Assembly: GCA_028293625.1 (NCBI GenBank)
Contig: JAQGOL010000013.1
Span: 1-64,000, forward strand
DNA from: Chthoniobacteraceae bacterium
GTDB lineage: Bacteria; Verrucomicrobiota; Verrucomicrobiia; Chthoniobacterales; Chthoniobacteraceae
DNA: 64,000 nt
Direction: 5' to 3'
The position numbers were made by a program, and so were the translations under genes. Each line of letters opens with the position of its first letter. Position 1 is the first letter of the stretch. This document shows, one piece after another, positions 43,486 through 51,103 of the stretch. The notes under the pieces are model-generated. The model saw only the letters and a list, made by a program, of their open reading frames with translations, did not search any database and had not been told where the DNA came from.

Positions 43486-44007
43486 ATGCACGCCCCTGTA
43501 CTATCAGCTCAAGCGCGGTCACTTATCGAAATGAACGTGGAAATCGGGGGGTTCGCGGCGCATTGGCGGCACTGCGATCAGATGGCGAATTATCTCTCGC
43601 GGGCTGTCAGCCTGGAACGCACCGACTCCTTTTTTTATTCGAACCTTCTTTCAACCGTACTCAACGAGCTCTTTGAGATCGTTTTCTACCAGCACCAGTC
43701 AGCCGGCCAGCTCCTCTGCTCCATCCTGCGCGATGGCCCCGTCGACCGCATCGAACTCAATATTCCCGTGGGAAAGACCCAGACGGAGTTTTATCAAAGC
43801 AGCGTGGCCGACGCGCAATCGCTGCGCGCCGGCGAGCTTTATACCCGCTCGTTGCTCGGTGAAGCGGGTGCCAGTGGCGCCGTTGGGCTGCTTGAACTTG
43901 CCTCGGATTACGGGGCGAAAATATGGGTCGATTCGTTGGACACACCCAACCAGTTGCGCCTCACCGTTGACATCAGCCTCGAAGAAAACCGTTCCCCATC
44001 CGTATGA
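43486..44007 (+). CDS. Degenerate HATPase-like switch protein (slr1658-type), ATP site lost
   Basis: 173 residues (ATG 43531 is an alternative start). It aligns with the intact switch kinase at 47545: both have WxHCxxxAxxLS near residue 27-38, NELxE in the N-box, and GLLxLxxDYGAxI at the G-box. Here the N-box reads NELFEIVF with Ile where the Mg-binding Asn should be, and the GSGLGL loop is SGAVGL. ATP binding is therefore doubtful, making it a candidate pseudokinase that could still bind its STAS partner. It overlaps the next gene by 4 bp (ATGA) and is the first gene of a five-gene operon. The name slr1658-type follows the cyanobacterial family and is tentative. Confidence 0.65.
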   Translation: MHAPVLSAQARSLIEMNVEIGGFAAHWRHCDQMANYLSRAVSLERTDSFFYSNLLSTVLNELFEIVFYQHQSAGQLLCSILRDGPVDRIELNIPVGKTQTEFYQSSVADAQSLRAGELYTRSLLGEAGASGAVGLLELASDYGAKIWVDSLDTPNQLRLTVDISLEENRSPSV

Positions 44008-45161
44008 GCTTTTCTGTTCGCTTTGACGATAATAACCAGGAAATCGTGTTCGCGGGGGTGATGCGGCCAAAAGGGGCCAGGGAGATCGCCCCGGTGCGGG
44101 AATTGGTGGAGCAAGTGGTTGTGCGGATTTCGGGCACGCTTTTTCTCAATTTCAAAAAGCTAAACAAGATCAACAATGTCGCGTTTCATGAACTGGCGGC
44201 AATCCTGACTTTAGTCTGCAAACAGCAGCCCGACCTTAAGATCCGGATCATTGTTTCAAGCGTGGTGGGCTGGGCAATGCGCAAGTTCAAAGTAATCGGC
44301 TCGATCAGCCCGAATATCCATATCGAGCAATACGACAACGATTTTTACCCCGGCCAGGGCGTGCTTGAAGATGGTGGTTTTGTGCCGATTTTACGCACCC
44401 AGACCAAGATGACATGGCGCCACGAACGCCGGATTCTTCCCCGGCATGGACTTAAGCCCGGAATGCATGTGGCCGACATCTGTTGTGGAATCGGCGATTT
44501 TGCGGTGCTGCTTCAAAAAGAATTCAAGCCGGACCGCCTCGTCGCGCTCGACCATGCCAAGGCAAGTTTGAACTACGCCCGCAAAGTGGCGGAAGACTTT
44601 GGGATTACCGATATCGAGTATATCTACGGAGACGCCTCGGCTCTTCTGCTCGATGACAACCAGTTCGATTTTGTGACCTGCCGCCACGCCTTGCAGGTCT
44701 TTAACAAACCTGAACTCATCCTGAAAGAACTCTTCCGCATCTGCAGACCGGGCGGACGGGTTTACGTTACCAACGAAAAGAACTCGCATTGCCTGGGCGA
44801 ACCGCGAGCCGATTCCATCGCGTGGACTTATAACGAAGTCGCCAGGCTTTGGGGCGATTTTGAGATGGATATCGAGCTTGGGCCAAAAAGCCGGCGGCTG
44901 CTCGATGAGGCCGGCTTTGATGACGTCCGCATGGAATCGTTCATGGTCACAAACCTCGACGGCGATCCGCAGGATTTTGCCGACATCATCCAGGCATGGG
45001 AAGACGTTTACGCCGGCAAAATGTCCGCCGAACGTGGCGACGACCAGGAATTTGTGACCCGGTTCCGGCAAGGTTTTCAGGATCACATCTACGCGGCGCT
45101 TCATCCCAAAGGCTATGCCGGATGGCCGATCTGGATCGCGTCGGCGCGCAAACCTCTATGA
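44004..45161 (+). CDS. STAS-like (slr1659-type) domain fused to SAM methyltransferase
   Basis: 385 residues. Residues ~1-110 align without gaps over much of their length with the stand-alone STAS-like protein at 48133 (VFAGVMRPKGAREIAPVREL versus [20 protein letters not shown]). The SSG phosphosite loop is replaced by NVA (KINNVAFHE), so it cannot be phosphorylated in the normal way. Residues ~135-385 are a class I SAM methyltransferase: motif I HVADICCGIGDF (155-166), motif II-type VALDHAKASL, YIYGDASALLLDD and a post-motif FDFVTCRHALQVFNKPELIL. It overlaps both neighbours by 4 bp, so it is translationally coupled. The methyl acceptor is unknown. The methyltransferase is probably an output controlled by the switch. 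Confidence 0.78.
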   Translation: MSFSVRFDDNNQEIVFAGVMRPKGAREIAPVRELVEQVVVRISGTLFLNFKKLNKINNVAFHELAAILTLVCKQQPDLKIRIIVSSVVGWAMRKFKVIGSISPNIHIEQYDNDFYPGQGVLEDGGFVPILRTQTKMTWRHERRILPRHGLKPGMHVADICCGIGDFAVLLQKEFKPDRLVALDHAKASLNYARKVAEDFGITDIEYIYGDASALLLDDNQFDFVTCRHALQVFNKPELILKELFRICRPGGRVYVTNEKNSHCLGEPRADSIAWTYNEVARLWGDFEMDIELGPKSRRLLDEAGFDDVRMESFMVTNLDGDPQDFADIIQAWEDVYAGKMSAERGDDQEFVTRFRQGFQDHIYAALHPKGYAGWPIWIASARKPL

Positions 45162-47539
45162 GCGGAGTGCATCGCCACGAGTCCGGGAAAAAGTGGTTTC
45201 GATTCGCGCCAAAAAGCTTTCGCACCAAGTTCATTCTGGTGGTCGGAGCCGCCGTGATTTTCGACCTGCTCATGAGCGGCGGCGTGGCGCTGTGGAACGT
45301 GCAACGGCTCGGCGAGGATGCTTCAACTGAACTCAAAAACGGCTTGGAAAAAGCGAGCCGCGAATACCTCGAGAATTACATCCACACCACCGGGCTCCGC
45401 GCAAACCTCCTGCTTGAACGCGTTTACTCGGAAGTAACAGCGCTCTCGGGCCCCATGCAGGCGCTGATCGATCATCCCGATGCGCAAAAGGAGATTGGGG
45501 ACGCCGCTGCCAGGATCCCGTATCTCTCGGATAAACTCTATTTTGATCCGACCGGCAAATGGGTCCAGAACGAGAAGCACGAACCCTCTGTCATCAGCGT
45601 CTGGGGTTACCTTCTTGGAGCCGATCATCAACCGCGTCCGGATGTACTGCGTGAAATCCAGGAGACGGCGGTTTTTGATCTTTTTGGGACGAGCCTGATG
45701 AGAACCGGGGCCAAAAAGCTCCAGATGTATTACATGGGCCCCAAGGATCGGCCCATCATGCGGACGACGCCGTATTCAGATCAGGCACAGACCTTCGACA
45801 AACTTTACCCCGGCCATAACGACAAAAATTTCTGGGATTTCTTTTTCCCGGGCGTTTATGAGGGGTGGCAGGAATGGATCAAAGATCCAAAGCGCTCGCA
45901 TGGAAACAGCGACGTCACCAGCACCGCGCCGTACGTCGACGCGATTACGGGCAACCTGATTGTCACGTTTTTCCATCCGCTTTGGAATAAGGAGCGAACC
46001 GATTGCGCCGGAGCGGTTGCCGTCGACATCACGCTCGAACAATTCGCCGACCTGATCAACGACGTCCGTGTCGCTGACAGTGGGTTCGGTTTTTTGAGCA
46101 TGTCGAATGGCAACGTCATCGCCATTCCGCCACAGGGAGAGAAAACCCTTGGCATTATGATAAAAAACCAGGGCGCGGGCGAAGGAGTCACAGGACTCGA
46201 CCGCAGTCTGGGAATGAGCATCTATCCGGCAGTCAAATCGCTCACGCTGCCAACGAACGACGCGGTGGCAATCCATCACGTCAAGCTCATGGCCAACGGC
46301 CAGGCTGAGCCGTATGTGATCGTCCTGCATCGCCTTTCAGAAATGAACTTCTGGGGTGGGAAAAAGATCGGAAAAGAAAACGCCACCCTCGGTTTTGTCG
46401 TGCCTGAACGGGAAATCTACGCCTCCCTCTACGCGGCCCAGGAGGACATCGCAAAAGCGACCACCCGCATCCGAAACTGGCAAATGGGATTGGTGTTCCT
46501 CAGCCTCGGCATCGTGCTTGCAGCCGTCTTTGGGATCTCAAAACGGATCACCGCCGGGATTAGTGCGCTCGCCAGCGCGGCCAGCCGGCTTGAGGAAAAA
46601 GATTATTCAGTCCGGGTGAAAATTGAAAGCGGCGATGAGATTGGCGAACTGGGAAGCGCTTTTAACCAGATGGCGGCCGAGATCGAGAATTACACAAAGA
46701 ACCTCGAAAGGCTCGTCTTTGAACGCACCGCAAAACTGGGTGCCGCAAATGCCGAGATTCAATCGTTAAACGAACGGCTCAAGGGCGAGAACTCGCGACT
46801 CGGAGCGGAATTGGATATCGCCCGGCAATTGCAGATGATGGTGCTGCCCAAAAAGAGAGAACTACAAGCCGTCCCGCGCCTTGATATCGCCGGCTATATG
46901 GAACCGGCCAATGAAGTGGGTGGCGACTATTACGATGTCCTTCAAATCGATGGGCGCGTAAAAATCGGAATCGGCGACGTCACCGGCCACGGATTGGAAA
47001 GCGGCGTGCTGATGCTCATGGTGCAATCGGTGGCGCGCACCCTCCTTGAAAGCGGGGAACAGGATCCCAAACGCTTTTTAAACGTGCTCAACAGCGTCAT
47101 TTGCAAAAACATCGAGCGCACCGGCTCGGGCAATAACCTCACGCTTTCGTTTCTCGATTACAAAGAGAACGTCGTCACGCTTGCAGGCCAGCACGAGGAA
47201 CTCATCCTCATTCGCAAAGATGGCAGCATTGAGCGGATTGACACGATCGACCTCGGATTTCCCGTCGGACTCGAATCCGAGATTGCGCAATTCATCAATA
47301 CGCGGGAACTGCCTTTTGAAACCGACGACATTATTATTCTTTATACCGACGGAATCACCGAAGCGGAAAGCCCCGCGGGTGAGCTATTCGGGATTGAACG
47401 ATTGAGTGAAAGCGCCCAACGGCATCGCGCAGGCTCAGCAGTGGAAGTGAAGCGCAATATTATTAAAGATGTGCGAGCCCACATCGATACGCAGAAGGTT
47501 CACGACGACATCACCCTCCTGGTTCTTAAACACCTTTAA
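45158..47539 (+). CDS. Cache-HAMP-PP2C (SpoIIE/RsbU-type) signalling phosphatase
   Basis: 793 residues from ATG 45158 (overlapping the previous stop by 4 bp). Membrane helix 1 spans ~22-44 and helix 2 ~443-460. A ~390-residue ectodomain of Cache type lies between them (VDAITGNLIVTFFHPLWNKE, then AGAVAVDITLEQFADLI). HAMP (~461-515) and a coiled coil precede the PP2C domain (~565-793). Metal-binding acids are all present: VGGDYYD (D590), GIGDVTGHG (D607), LYTDGITEAE (D731) and VHDDITLL (D783, D784). It should dephosphorylate the STAS antagonist encoded downstream after binding an extracellular small ligand. Layout and partners resemble the SiaA/RsbU logic. Confidence 0.9.
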   Translation: MSGVHRHESGKKWFRFAPKSFRTKFILVVGAAVIFDLLMSGGVALWNVQRLGEDASTELKNGLEKASREYLENYIHTTGLRANLLLERVYSEVTALSGPMQALIDHPDAQKEIGDAAARIPYLSDKLYFDPTGKWVQNEKHEPSVISVWGYLLGADHQPRPDVLREIQETAVFDLFGTSLMRTGAKKLQMYYMGPKDRPIMRTTPYSDQAQTFDKLYPGHNDKNFWDFFFPGVYEGWQEWIKDPKRSHGNSDVTSTAPYVDAITGNLIVTFFHPLWNKERTDCAGAVAVDITLEQFADLINDVRVADSGFGFLSMSNGNVIAIPPQGEKTLGIMIKNQGAGEGVTGLDRSLGMSIYPAVKSLTLPTNDAVAIHHVKLMANGQAEPYVIVLHRLSEMNFWGGKKIGKENATLGFVVPEREIYASLYAAQEDIAKATTRIRNWQMGLVFLSLGIVLAAVFGISKRITAGISALASAASRLEEKDYSVRVKIESGDEIGELGSAFNQMAAEIENYTKNLERLVFERTAKLGAANAEIQSLNERLKGENSRLGAELDIARQLQMMVLPKKRELQAVPRLDIAGYMEPANEVGGDYYDVLQIDGRVKIGIGDVTGHGLESGVLMLMVQSVARTLLESGEQDPKRFLNVLNSVICKNIERTGSGNNLTLSFLDYKENVVTLAGQHEELILIRKDGSIERIDTIDLGFPVGLESEIAQFINTRELPFETDDIIILYTDGITEAESPAGELFGIERLSESAQRHRAGSAVEVKRNIIKDVRAHIDTQKVHDDITLLVLKHL

Positions 47540-47544
47540 TCCCG

Positions 47545-48108
47545 ATGAAAACTTCCTTCGGCGACTCCTCGGCTTTGCCCGCTGACCTGCAACGCTCCAC
47601 CCGGATTACCTTTAATACCGATGCCCTCCAGCTCAAATGGCATCATTGCAGCAGTTCCGCCGATTTTTTGAGCCACTTCTACGAGGGGCTCTTCTCCAAC
47701 GAGGCGGATTCAGCCGACAGCAGCGATCTTGTCCACGCCATTGCCTACATGGCCAACGAGCTCATTGAAAATGCCGTCAAATTCCGCACCGACGGCAACG
47801 TGGTGATCGAATCGGGCCTGACCGAAGACGACTTTTTATTGCGCATCGACCATTCGATCTCGGCGGAGACCAGCCAGCGCTTTCAATCGCTTCTTGAAAA
47901 AATCACGGATGGCGATCCGGGAGAACTGCTGATTGAACGGCTTGAAGCCAATGCAGCCGGCGATAACGCCAATGGTTCGGGGCTAGGCTTGCTGACTTTG
48001 ATGAATGATTATGGCGCCCGGATTTCCTGGAGTTTTGAGCAACCCGGGGAATCGCCCGAAGATCCCGTGCGTGTGGAAACTGTCGCCCGGCTTGCCCTTC
48101 CCCATTAG
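47545..48108 (+). CDS. Intact HATPase-like switch kinase (slr1658/DUF6272-type)
   Basis: 187 residues, 5 bp after the phosphatase gene. It carries an N-box NELIENAVKF (N71, E72, N76) and a G-box GSGLGLLTLMNDYGA (144-158), as in RsbW/SpoIIAB-type switch kinases. By family logic it phosphorylates a Ser on the STAS antagonist (next gene) and the phosphatase reverses this. It is the functional counterpart of the degenerate copy at 43486-44007. It is soluble with no membrane segment. The family name is tentative. Confidence 0.78.
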   Translation: MKTSFGDSSALPADLQRSTRITFNTDALQLKWHHCSSSADFLSHFYEGLFSNEADSADSSDLVHAIAYMANELIENAVKFRTDGNVVIESGLTEDDFLLRIDHSISAETSQRFQSLLEKITDGDPGELLIERLEANAAGDNANGSGLGLLTLMNDYGARISWSFEQPGESPEDPVRVETVARLALPH

Positions 48109-48132
48109 TCTCCGGCCCAACACCACTTTTTT

Positions 48133-48471
48133 ATGGAAATCAAGAGTAACGAATACCGAGTTTGGAGCGAAGAAGCGATCATCCACTTTGAGGGAACGAT
48201 GCGCCTGAGCGGCACCGAAGCCTACGCGCCGATTAATGAACTCATGGATGGAGTCCTCTCCACGCACCCTTCCCTGATCATTCTTGATTTAACCAGCCTT
48301 GAGTTGCTCAACAGCTCGGGCATCAACTTGCTGGCTAAGTTCACAATCGCGGTGCGCAAACAACCCGACATCGCCATCCAGGTCAAAGGGTCCAACCGGA
48401 TTCCGTGGCAGGGCAAATCACTGCCGAACCTGAAAAAACTCCATCCCGCCCTTGAGCTGGTGATTGAGTAA
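48133..48471 (+). CDS. STAS-like anti-anti-sigma-type antagonist (slr1659-type)
   Basis: 112 residues with a STAS-like fold: [40 protein letters not shown], and [20 protein letters not shown]. The phosphorylation loop NSSG (60-63) is preserved, so the protein can be the substrate of the kinase 24 bp upstream and of the PP2C phosphatase. It is the last gene of the operon on this strand. Its target output is not encoded in an obvious way, unless it acts on the methyltransferase or on the divergent cyclase. Confidence 0.8.
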   Translation: MEIKSNEYRVWSEEAIIHFEGTMRLSGTEAYAPINELMDGVLSTHPSLIILDLTSLELLNSSGINLLAKFTIAVRKQPDIAIQVKGSNRIPWQGKSLPNLKKLHPALELVIE

Positions 48472-48497
48472 AAAGAAGCGCGCTTCGGGCGAGCCGA

Positions 48498-49064
48498 TTA
48501 TTTCTGATGCGCGACGGCCCGGTCCTGTGCGCCTGCCATTGCACCGGAGGCTACGCGGCAGTTGGGACAGACGGTATGCTGGAAGATAAAGTCATCTTCC
48601 GACACCCTCGTGAAATACTCCTCGATGTCATGCCACTGGCCTCGCTCGTCCTCGATGTTCTTGCATCCAAGACAGATTGGCAACCGGCCGCTGAGGCGCT
48701 GGATTTTCGCCATGGCCGCGGTGATCTGCTTGTTTAATTCGCGCTCGTGATCAAGCAGCTTGCGGATTCGAGCCACCGAATAGGCAGCCAGGAGGAAAAC
48801 GGTGAGCATCACCAATCCGCCCCACCACCCGTAAAGCGGATGGGGATACGCGCCGCCTAAGATCGCATTATCGGCAAACCAAATCGCGGCCGATGCGAAC
48901 GCAAGAATCATGGCCAGACGCGTCCCGGCGGCCCACGAGACAAAAGCGATCGGCACGATGTAAAGGATGAACACGTCCAGCTCGTCGCCGGTCACGTAAT
49001 CAAGCCAGCCAATCAGCGGGATTGCCGCGCAGGCGATAATCAATGACAGGGATGAAGTTTTCAT
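48498..49064 (-). CDS. Four-helix membrane protein with C-terminal Cys4 motif
   Basis: 188 residues. About four transmembrane helices span residues ~5-97 (LSLIIACAAIPLIGWLDYVT; VFILYIVPIAFVSWAAG; AMILAFASAAIWFADNA; GGLVMLTVFLLAAYSVARI). A short coiled coil (~98-122) is followed by LPICLGCKNIEDERGQWHDI (CLGC at 131-134) and HTVCPNC (166-169). This Cys4-type tail matches the zinc-ribbon-like end found on many PAS and receiver proteins, so it probably has a signal-output role. It is convergent with the STAS gene and may belong to the same sensory region. Confidence 0.65.
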   Translation of the reverse strand: MKTSSLSLIIACAAIPLIGWLDYVTGDELDVFILYIVPIAFVSWAAGTRLAMILAFASAAIWFADNAILGGAYPHPLYGWWGGLVMLTVFLLAAYSVARIRKLLDHERELNKQITAAMAKIQRLSGRLPICLGCKNIEDERGQWHDIEEYFTRVSEDDFIFQHTVCPNCRVASGAMAGAQDRAVAHQK

Positions 49065-49175
49065 TGTGGGTAGAACCGCCTATTTACGCCGGTTCATTTC
49101 ACCTCGCAAGGGAACGCCTCTTCTCTTGATCAGCACTGCTGGACGTAAACTTTTTAAAGATGAAAACTACCTCCC

Positions 49176-49676
49176 ATGGACTTTTCCGGAATCTGGGCGC
49201 CTTGGCGCGTTGAATATTTTAAACAAACCGGCGGCTCGGATTTTTTGCTCGATGCCGCCCACGCAATTGATGACGCCGCCCACATGGTGGTGGCGCGCGG
49301 CAAAAATGCGTTCTTAATCATGAACCGCTTTCCCTATGCGGTGGGCCACATGATGGCGGTCCCTTATCGCAAAATCGGCGAGCTTTCCGACCTGGCGGAT
49401 GGCGAAAAACTCGAGCTCTGGGACTTGGCCGAACACGCTCAGCGCCTCTTAAGGGAAGTCGTGCGCGCCCAGGGCTTCAACATTGGGCTCAACCTCGGCC
49501 GCTGCGCCGGAGCGGGCGTTGTCGATCACCTGCATCTCCATATCGTCCCCCGATGGGAAGGCGACAACAACTTCATGCCGGTCCTTGCCGACACACGTGT
49601 CTTTCCGGAGGCGCTGACGGCCCTTTACTCCAAACTGATGGAGGCGCAAAAAAACATCCCGCCACCAGTCCGATGA
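49176..49676 (+). CDS. HIT-family hydrolase/phosphorylase
   Basis: 166 residues with the histidine triad VDHLHLHIVPRW (HxHxHxx). The early segment IWAPWRVEYF and FLIMNRFPYAVGHMMAVPYR match the long-branch HIT group containing diadenosine tetraphosphate phosphorylase- or hydrolase-type enzymes. It probably hydrolyses a nucleotidyl phosphoester or phosphoramidate. The gene overlaps the next by 4 bp (ATGA), so it starts a four-gene operon in which it may remove AMP-adducts made or left by the ligase. Confidence 0.9.
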   Translation: MDFSGIWAPWRVEYFKQTGGSDFLLDAAHAIDDAAHMVVARGKNAFLIMNRFPYAVGHMMAVPYRKIGELSDLADGEKLELWDLAEHAQRLLREVVRAQGFNIGLNLGRCAGAGVVDHLHLHIVPRWEGDNNFMPVLADTRVFPEALTALYSKLMEAQKNIPPPVR

Positions 49677-50500
49677 ATTCCGAGGGGCTCAGCGAGCGCA
49701 TTCATAAAATCGCAGCCGATGCCGGCATCGGCACGATTGCGGTGGCGGTGCACGATTATCAGGACGGCACTTCGTTTGAGCTCGATGGGGAGCGCTGGCT
49801 GCATGCCGCCAGCGTCATCAAGCTCGCCGTGCTCATGGCGCTCTTTAAATCCGTCGAGCAAGGCGCCTTTCATCTCGATGATCCGCTCCATGTGCGGAAC
49901 CGGTTTAAAAGCATTGCCGACGGTTCGATTTACCATCTTGAGCCCGATCGCGACGGCGACGGTGAGTGTCATGGCCGGATTGGACGCACCTTGAAGATCG
50001 GGGAGCTGGCACGCGCCATGATCGTGCGCAGCAGCAACCTCGCCACCAATCTTCTGCTCGACCTGCTTGGAATCGAACAAATTCAGCAGACCCTGGCCTC
50101 CGCCGGCATTAAAGGAGTCAGGCTGGTCCGGGGCGTGGAAGATCTCGCGGCGTTTGATCGCGGCCTCTACAATCAAATGACGGCGCACGGTGCGGTTGAG
50201 CTGCTGCGGCTGGTCTGCGAAGGCAGCTTTCTAAACGCCGGCTCCCGCGAACAGATTCTCTCGATTTTATTCGCCCAGGAATTCAACGCCATGCTGCCGG
50301 CCAAACTGCCACGCGATGTCCGTGTGGCGCATAAAACGGGGGAGATTTCCACTCACAGCCACGATGCGGGCATCGTCTATTGCACCGGTCGAGCCCCTTA
50401 CGTGATCGCCATCTTCAGTGAAAGCGCTGCCGCCAGCGATCCGCGCTCCCGCGCCGTCGCCTTAATCTCTTCACTCATTTTCAGCCGTCTCACCGCATGA
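49673..50500 (+). CDS. Cytosolic class A beta-lactamase-fold serine hydrolase
   Basis: 275 residues from ATG 49673 (overlapping the HIT stop by 4 bp). The active-site motifs are present: S47-V-I-K50 (HAASVIKLAVL), S120-S-N122 (VRSSNLATNL), E156 in an omega-loop-like VRGVEDLAAFD, and H-K221-T-G (VAHKTGEIS). No signal peptide is present, in contrast to resistance beta-lactamases, which act outside the cytoplasm. The protein may be a cytosolic D-peptidase or amidase acting on cell-wall fragments or on products of the downstream ligase. Overlap of 4 bp with the M15 gene indicates coupling. Confidence 0.85.
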   Translation: MNSEGLSERIHKIAADAGIGTIAVAVHDYQDGTSFELDGERWLHAASVIKLAVLMALFKSVEQGAFHLDDPLHVRNRFKSIADGSIYHLEPDRDGDGECHGRIGRTLKIGELARAMIVRSSNLATNLLLDLLGIEQIQQTLASAGIKGVRLVRGVEDLAAFDRGLYNQMTAHGAVELLRLVCEGSFLNAGSREQILSILFAQEFNAMLPAKLPRDVRVAHKTGEISTHSHDAGIVYCTGRAPYVIAIFSESAAASDPRSRAVALISSLIFSRLTA

Positions 50501-51093
50501 GAGTTGTCGATGCCCTGACCCTTTCTCCCAAGCGTCGCGCTTTGCTTAAACCCGGGGAATTCCATGCCGATCCCAATGGAAACCGGCATCGGCTTCCCCG
50601 CTTTTTTTACGAGATAGAGACCTGGGCCGAGGCGAAACAAATCAAACTCACCGCGCACTTTTTCCTCTCTGAATTAATGAGCGTCGATTGCCGTGAAGCG
50701 CGCGCGATTTTCCGTCAGGCTCCTCAATATATTCCGTGCGCCGTCTCTGTGCTGGCGCGCTATCTGGAGGAGTTCAGAGCGCGGGTGGATGCGCCGGTCT
50801 GTGTCAGTGTGAATGGTGGGTACCGCTCCCCCGCCCATGCACGCAACCTGAACCGTGCCACCCCGCATCAATGGGCGGCGGCGGCCGATATCTATCGAGT
50901 CGGGGAGAACTGGCTCGATTCTCAAAAAACGATCGAGCGCTACGCAAAAATAGCCGAGAGCATCGGTCCCGAGGTGCATGTCAAACCGTTTGGACACGGC
51001 GCCGGCGAGAATGATGACCATCTCCACATCGACCTCGGTTATTTGACCCTGATTCCCGGCAATTGTAACGAAGACGAACCTCCAAACCCTTGA
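50497..51093 (+). CDS. Peptidase M15-like (D-Ala-D-Ala carboxypeptidase-type) protein
   Basis: 198 residues. The C-terminal ~100 residues hold the M15_3-type zinc site: R110 in VNGGYRSPAHARNLN, H124-x6-D131 in TPHQWAAAADIY, and H177 in DDHLHIDLGY. The N-terminal half (FFYEIETWAEAKQIKLTAHF, then YIPCAVSVLARYLEEFRA) is helical and unassigned. No signal peptide is present, so it is probably cytosolic, as is its serine-hydrolase partner. It may cleave D-amino-acid-containing peptides; the exact substrate is unknown. It overlaps the upstream gene by 4 bp. Confidence 0.82.
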   Translation: MRVVDALTLSPKRRALLKPGEFHADPNGNRHRLPRFFYEIETWAEAKQIKLTAHFFLSELMSVDCREARAIFRQAPQYIPCAVSVLARYLEEFRARVDAPVCVSVNGGYRSPAHARNLNRATPHQWAAAADIYRVGENWLDSQKTIERYAKIAESIGPEVHVKPFGHGAGENDDHLHIDLGYLTLIPGNCNEDEPPNP

Positions 51094-51103
51094 GCTTTGC
51101 AAC

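Noticed and set aside
44996-45157. 54-codon N-terminal extension of the phosphatase frame
   Set aside because: It lies inside the methyltransferase gene; the ATG at 45158 with a 4-bp overlap is the natural start.
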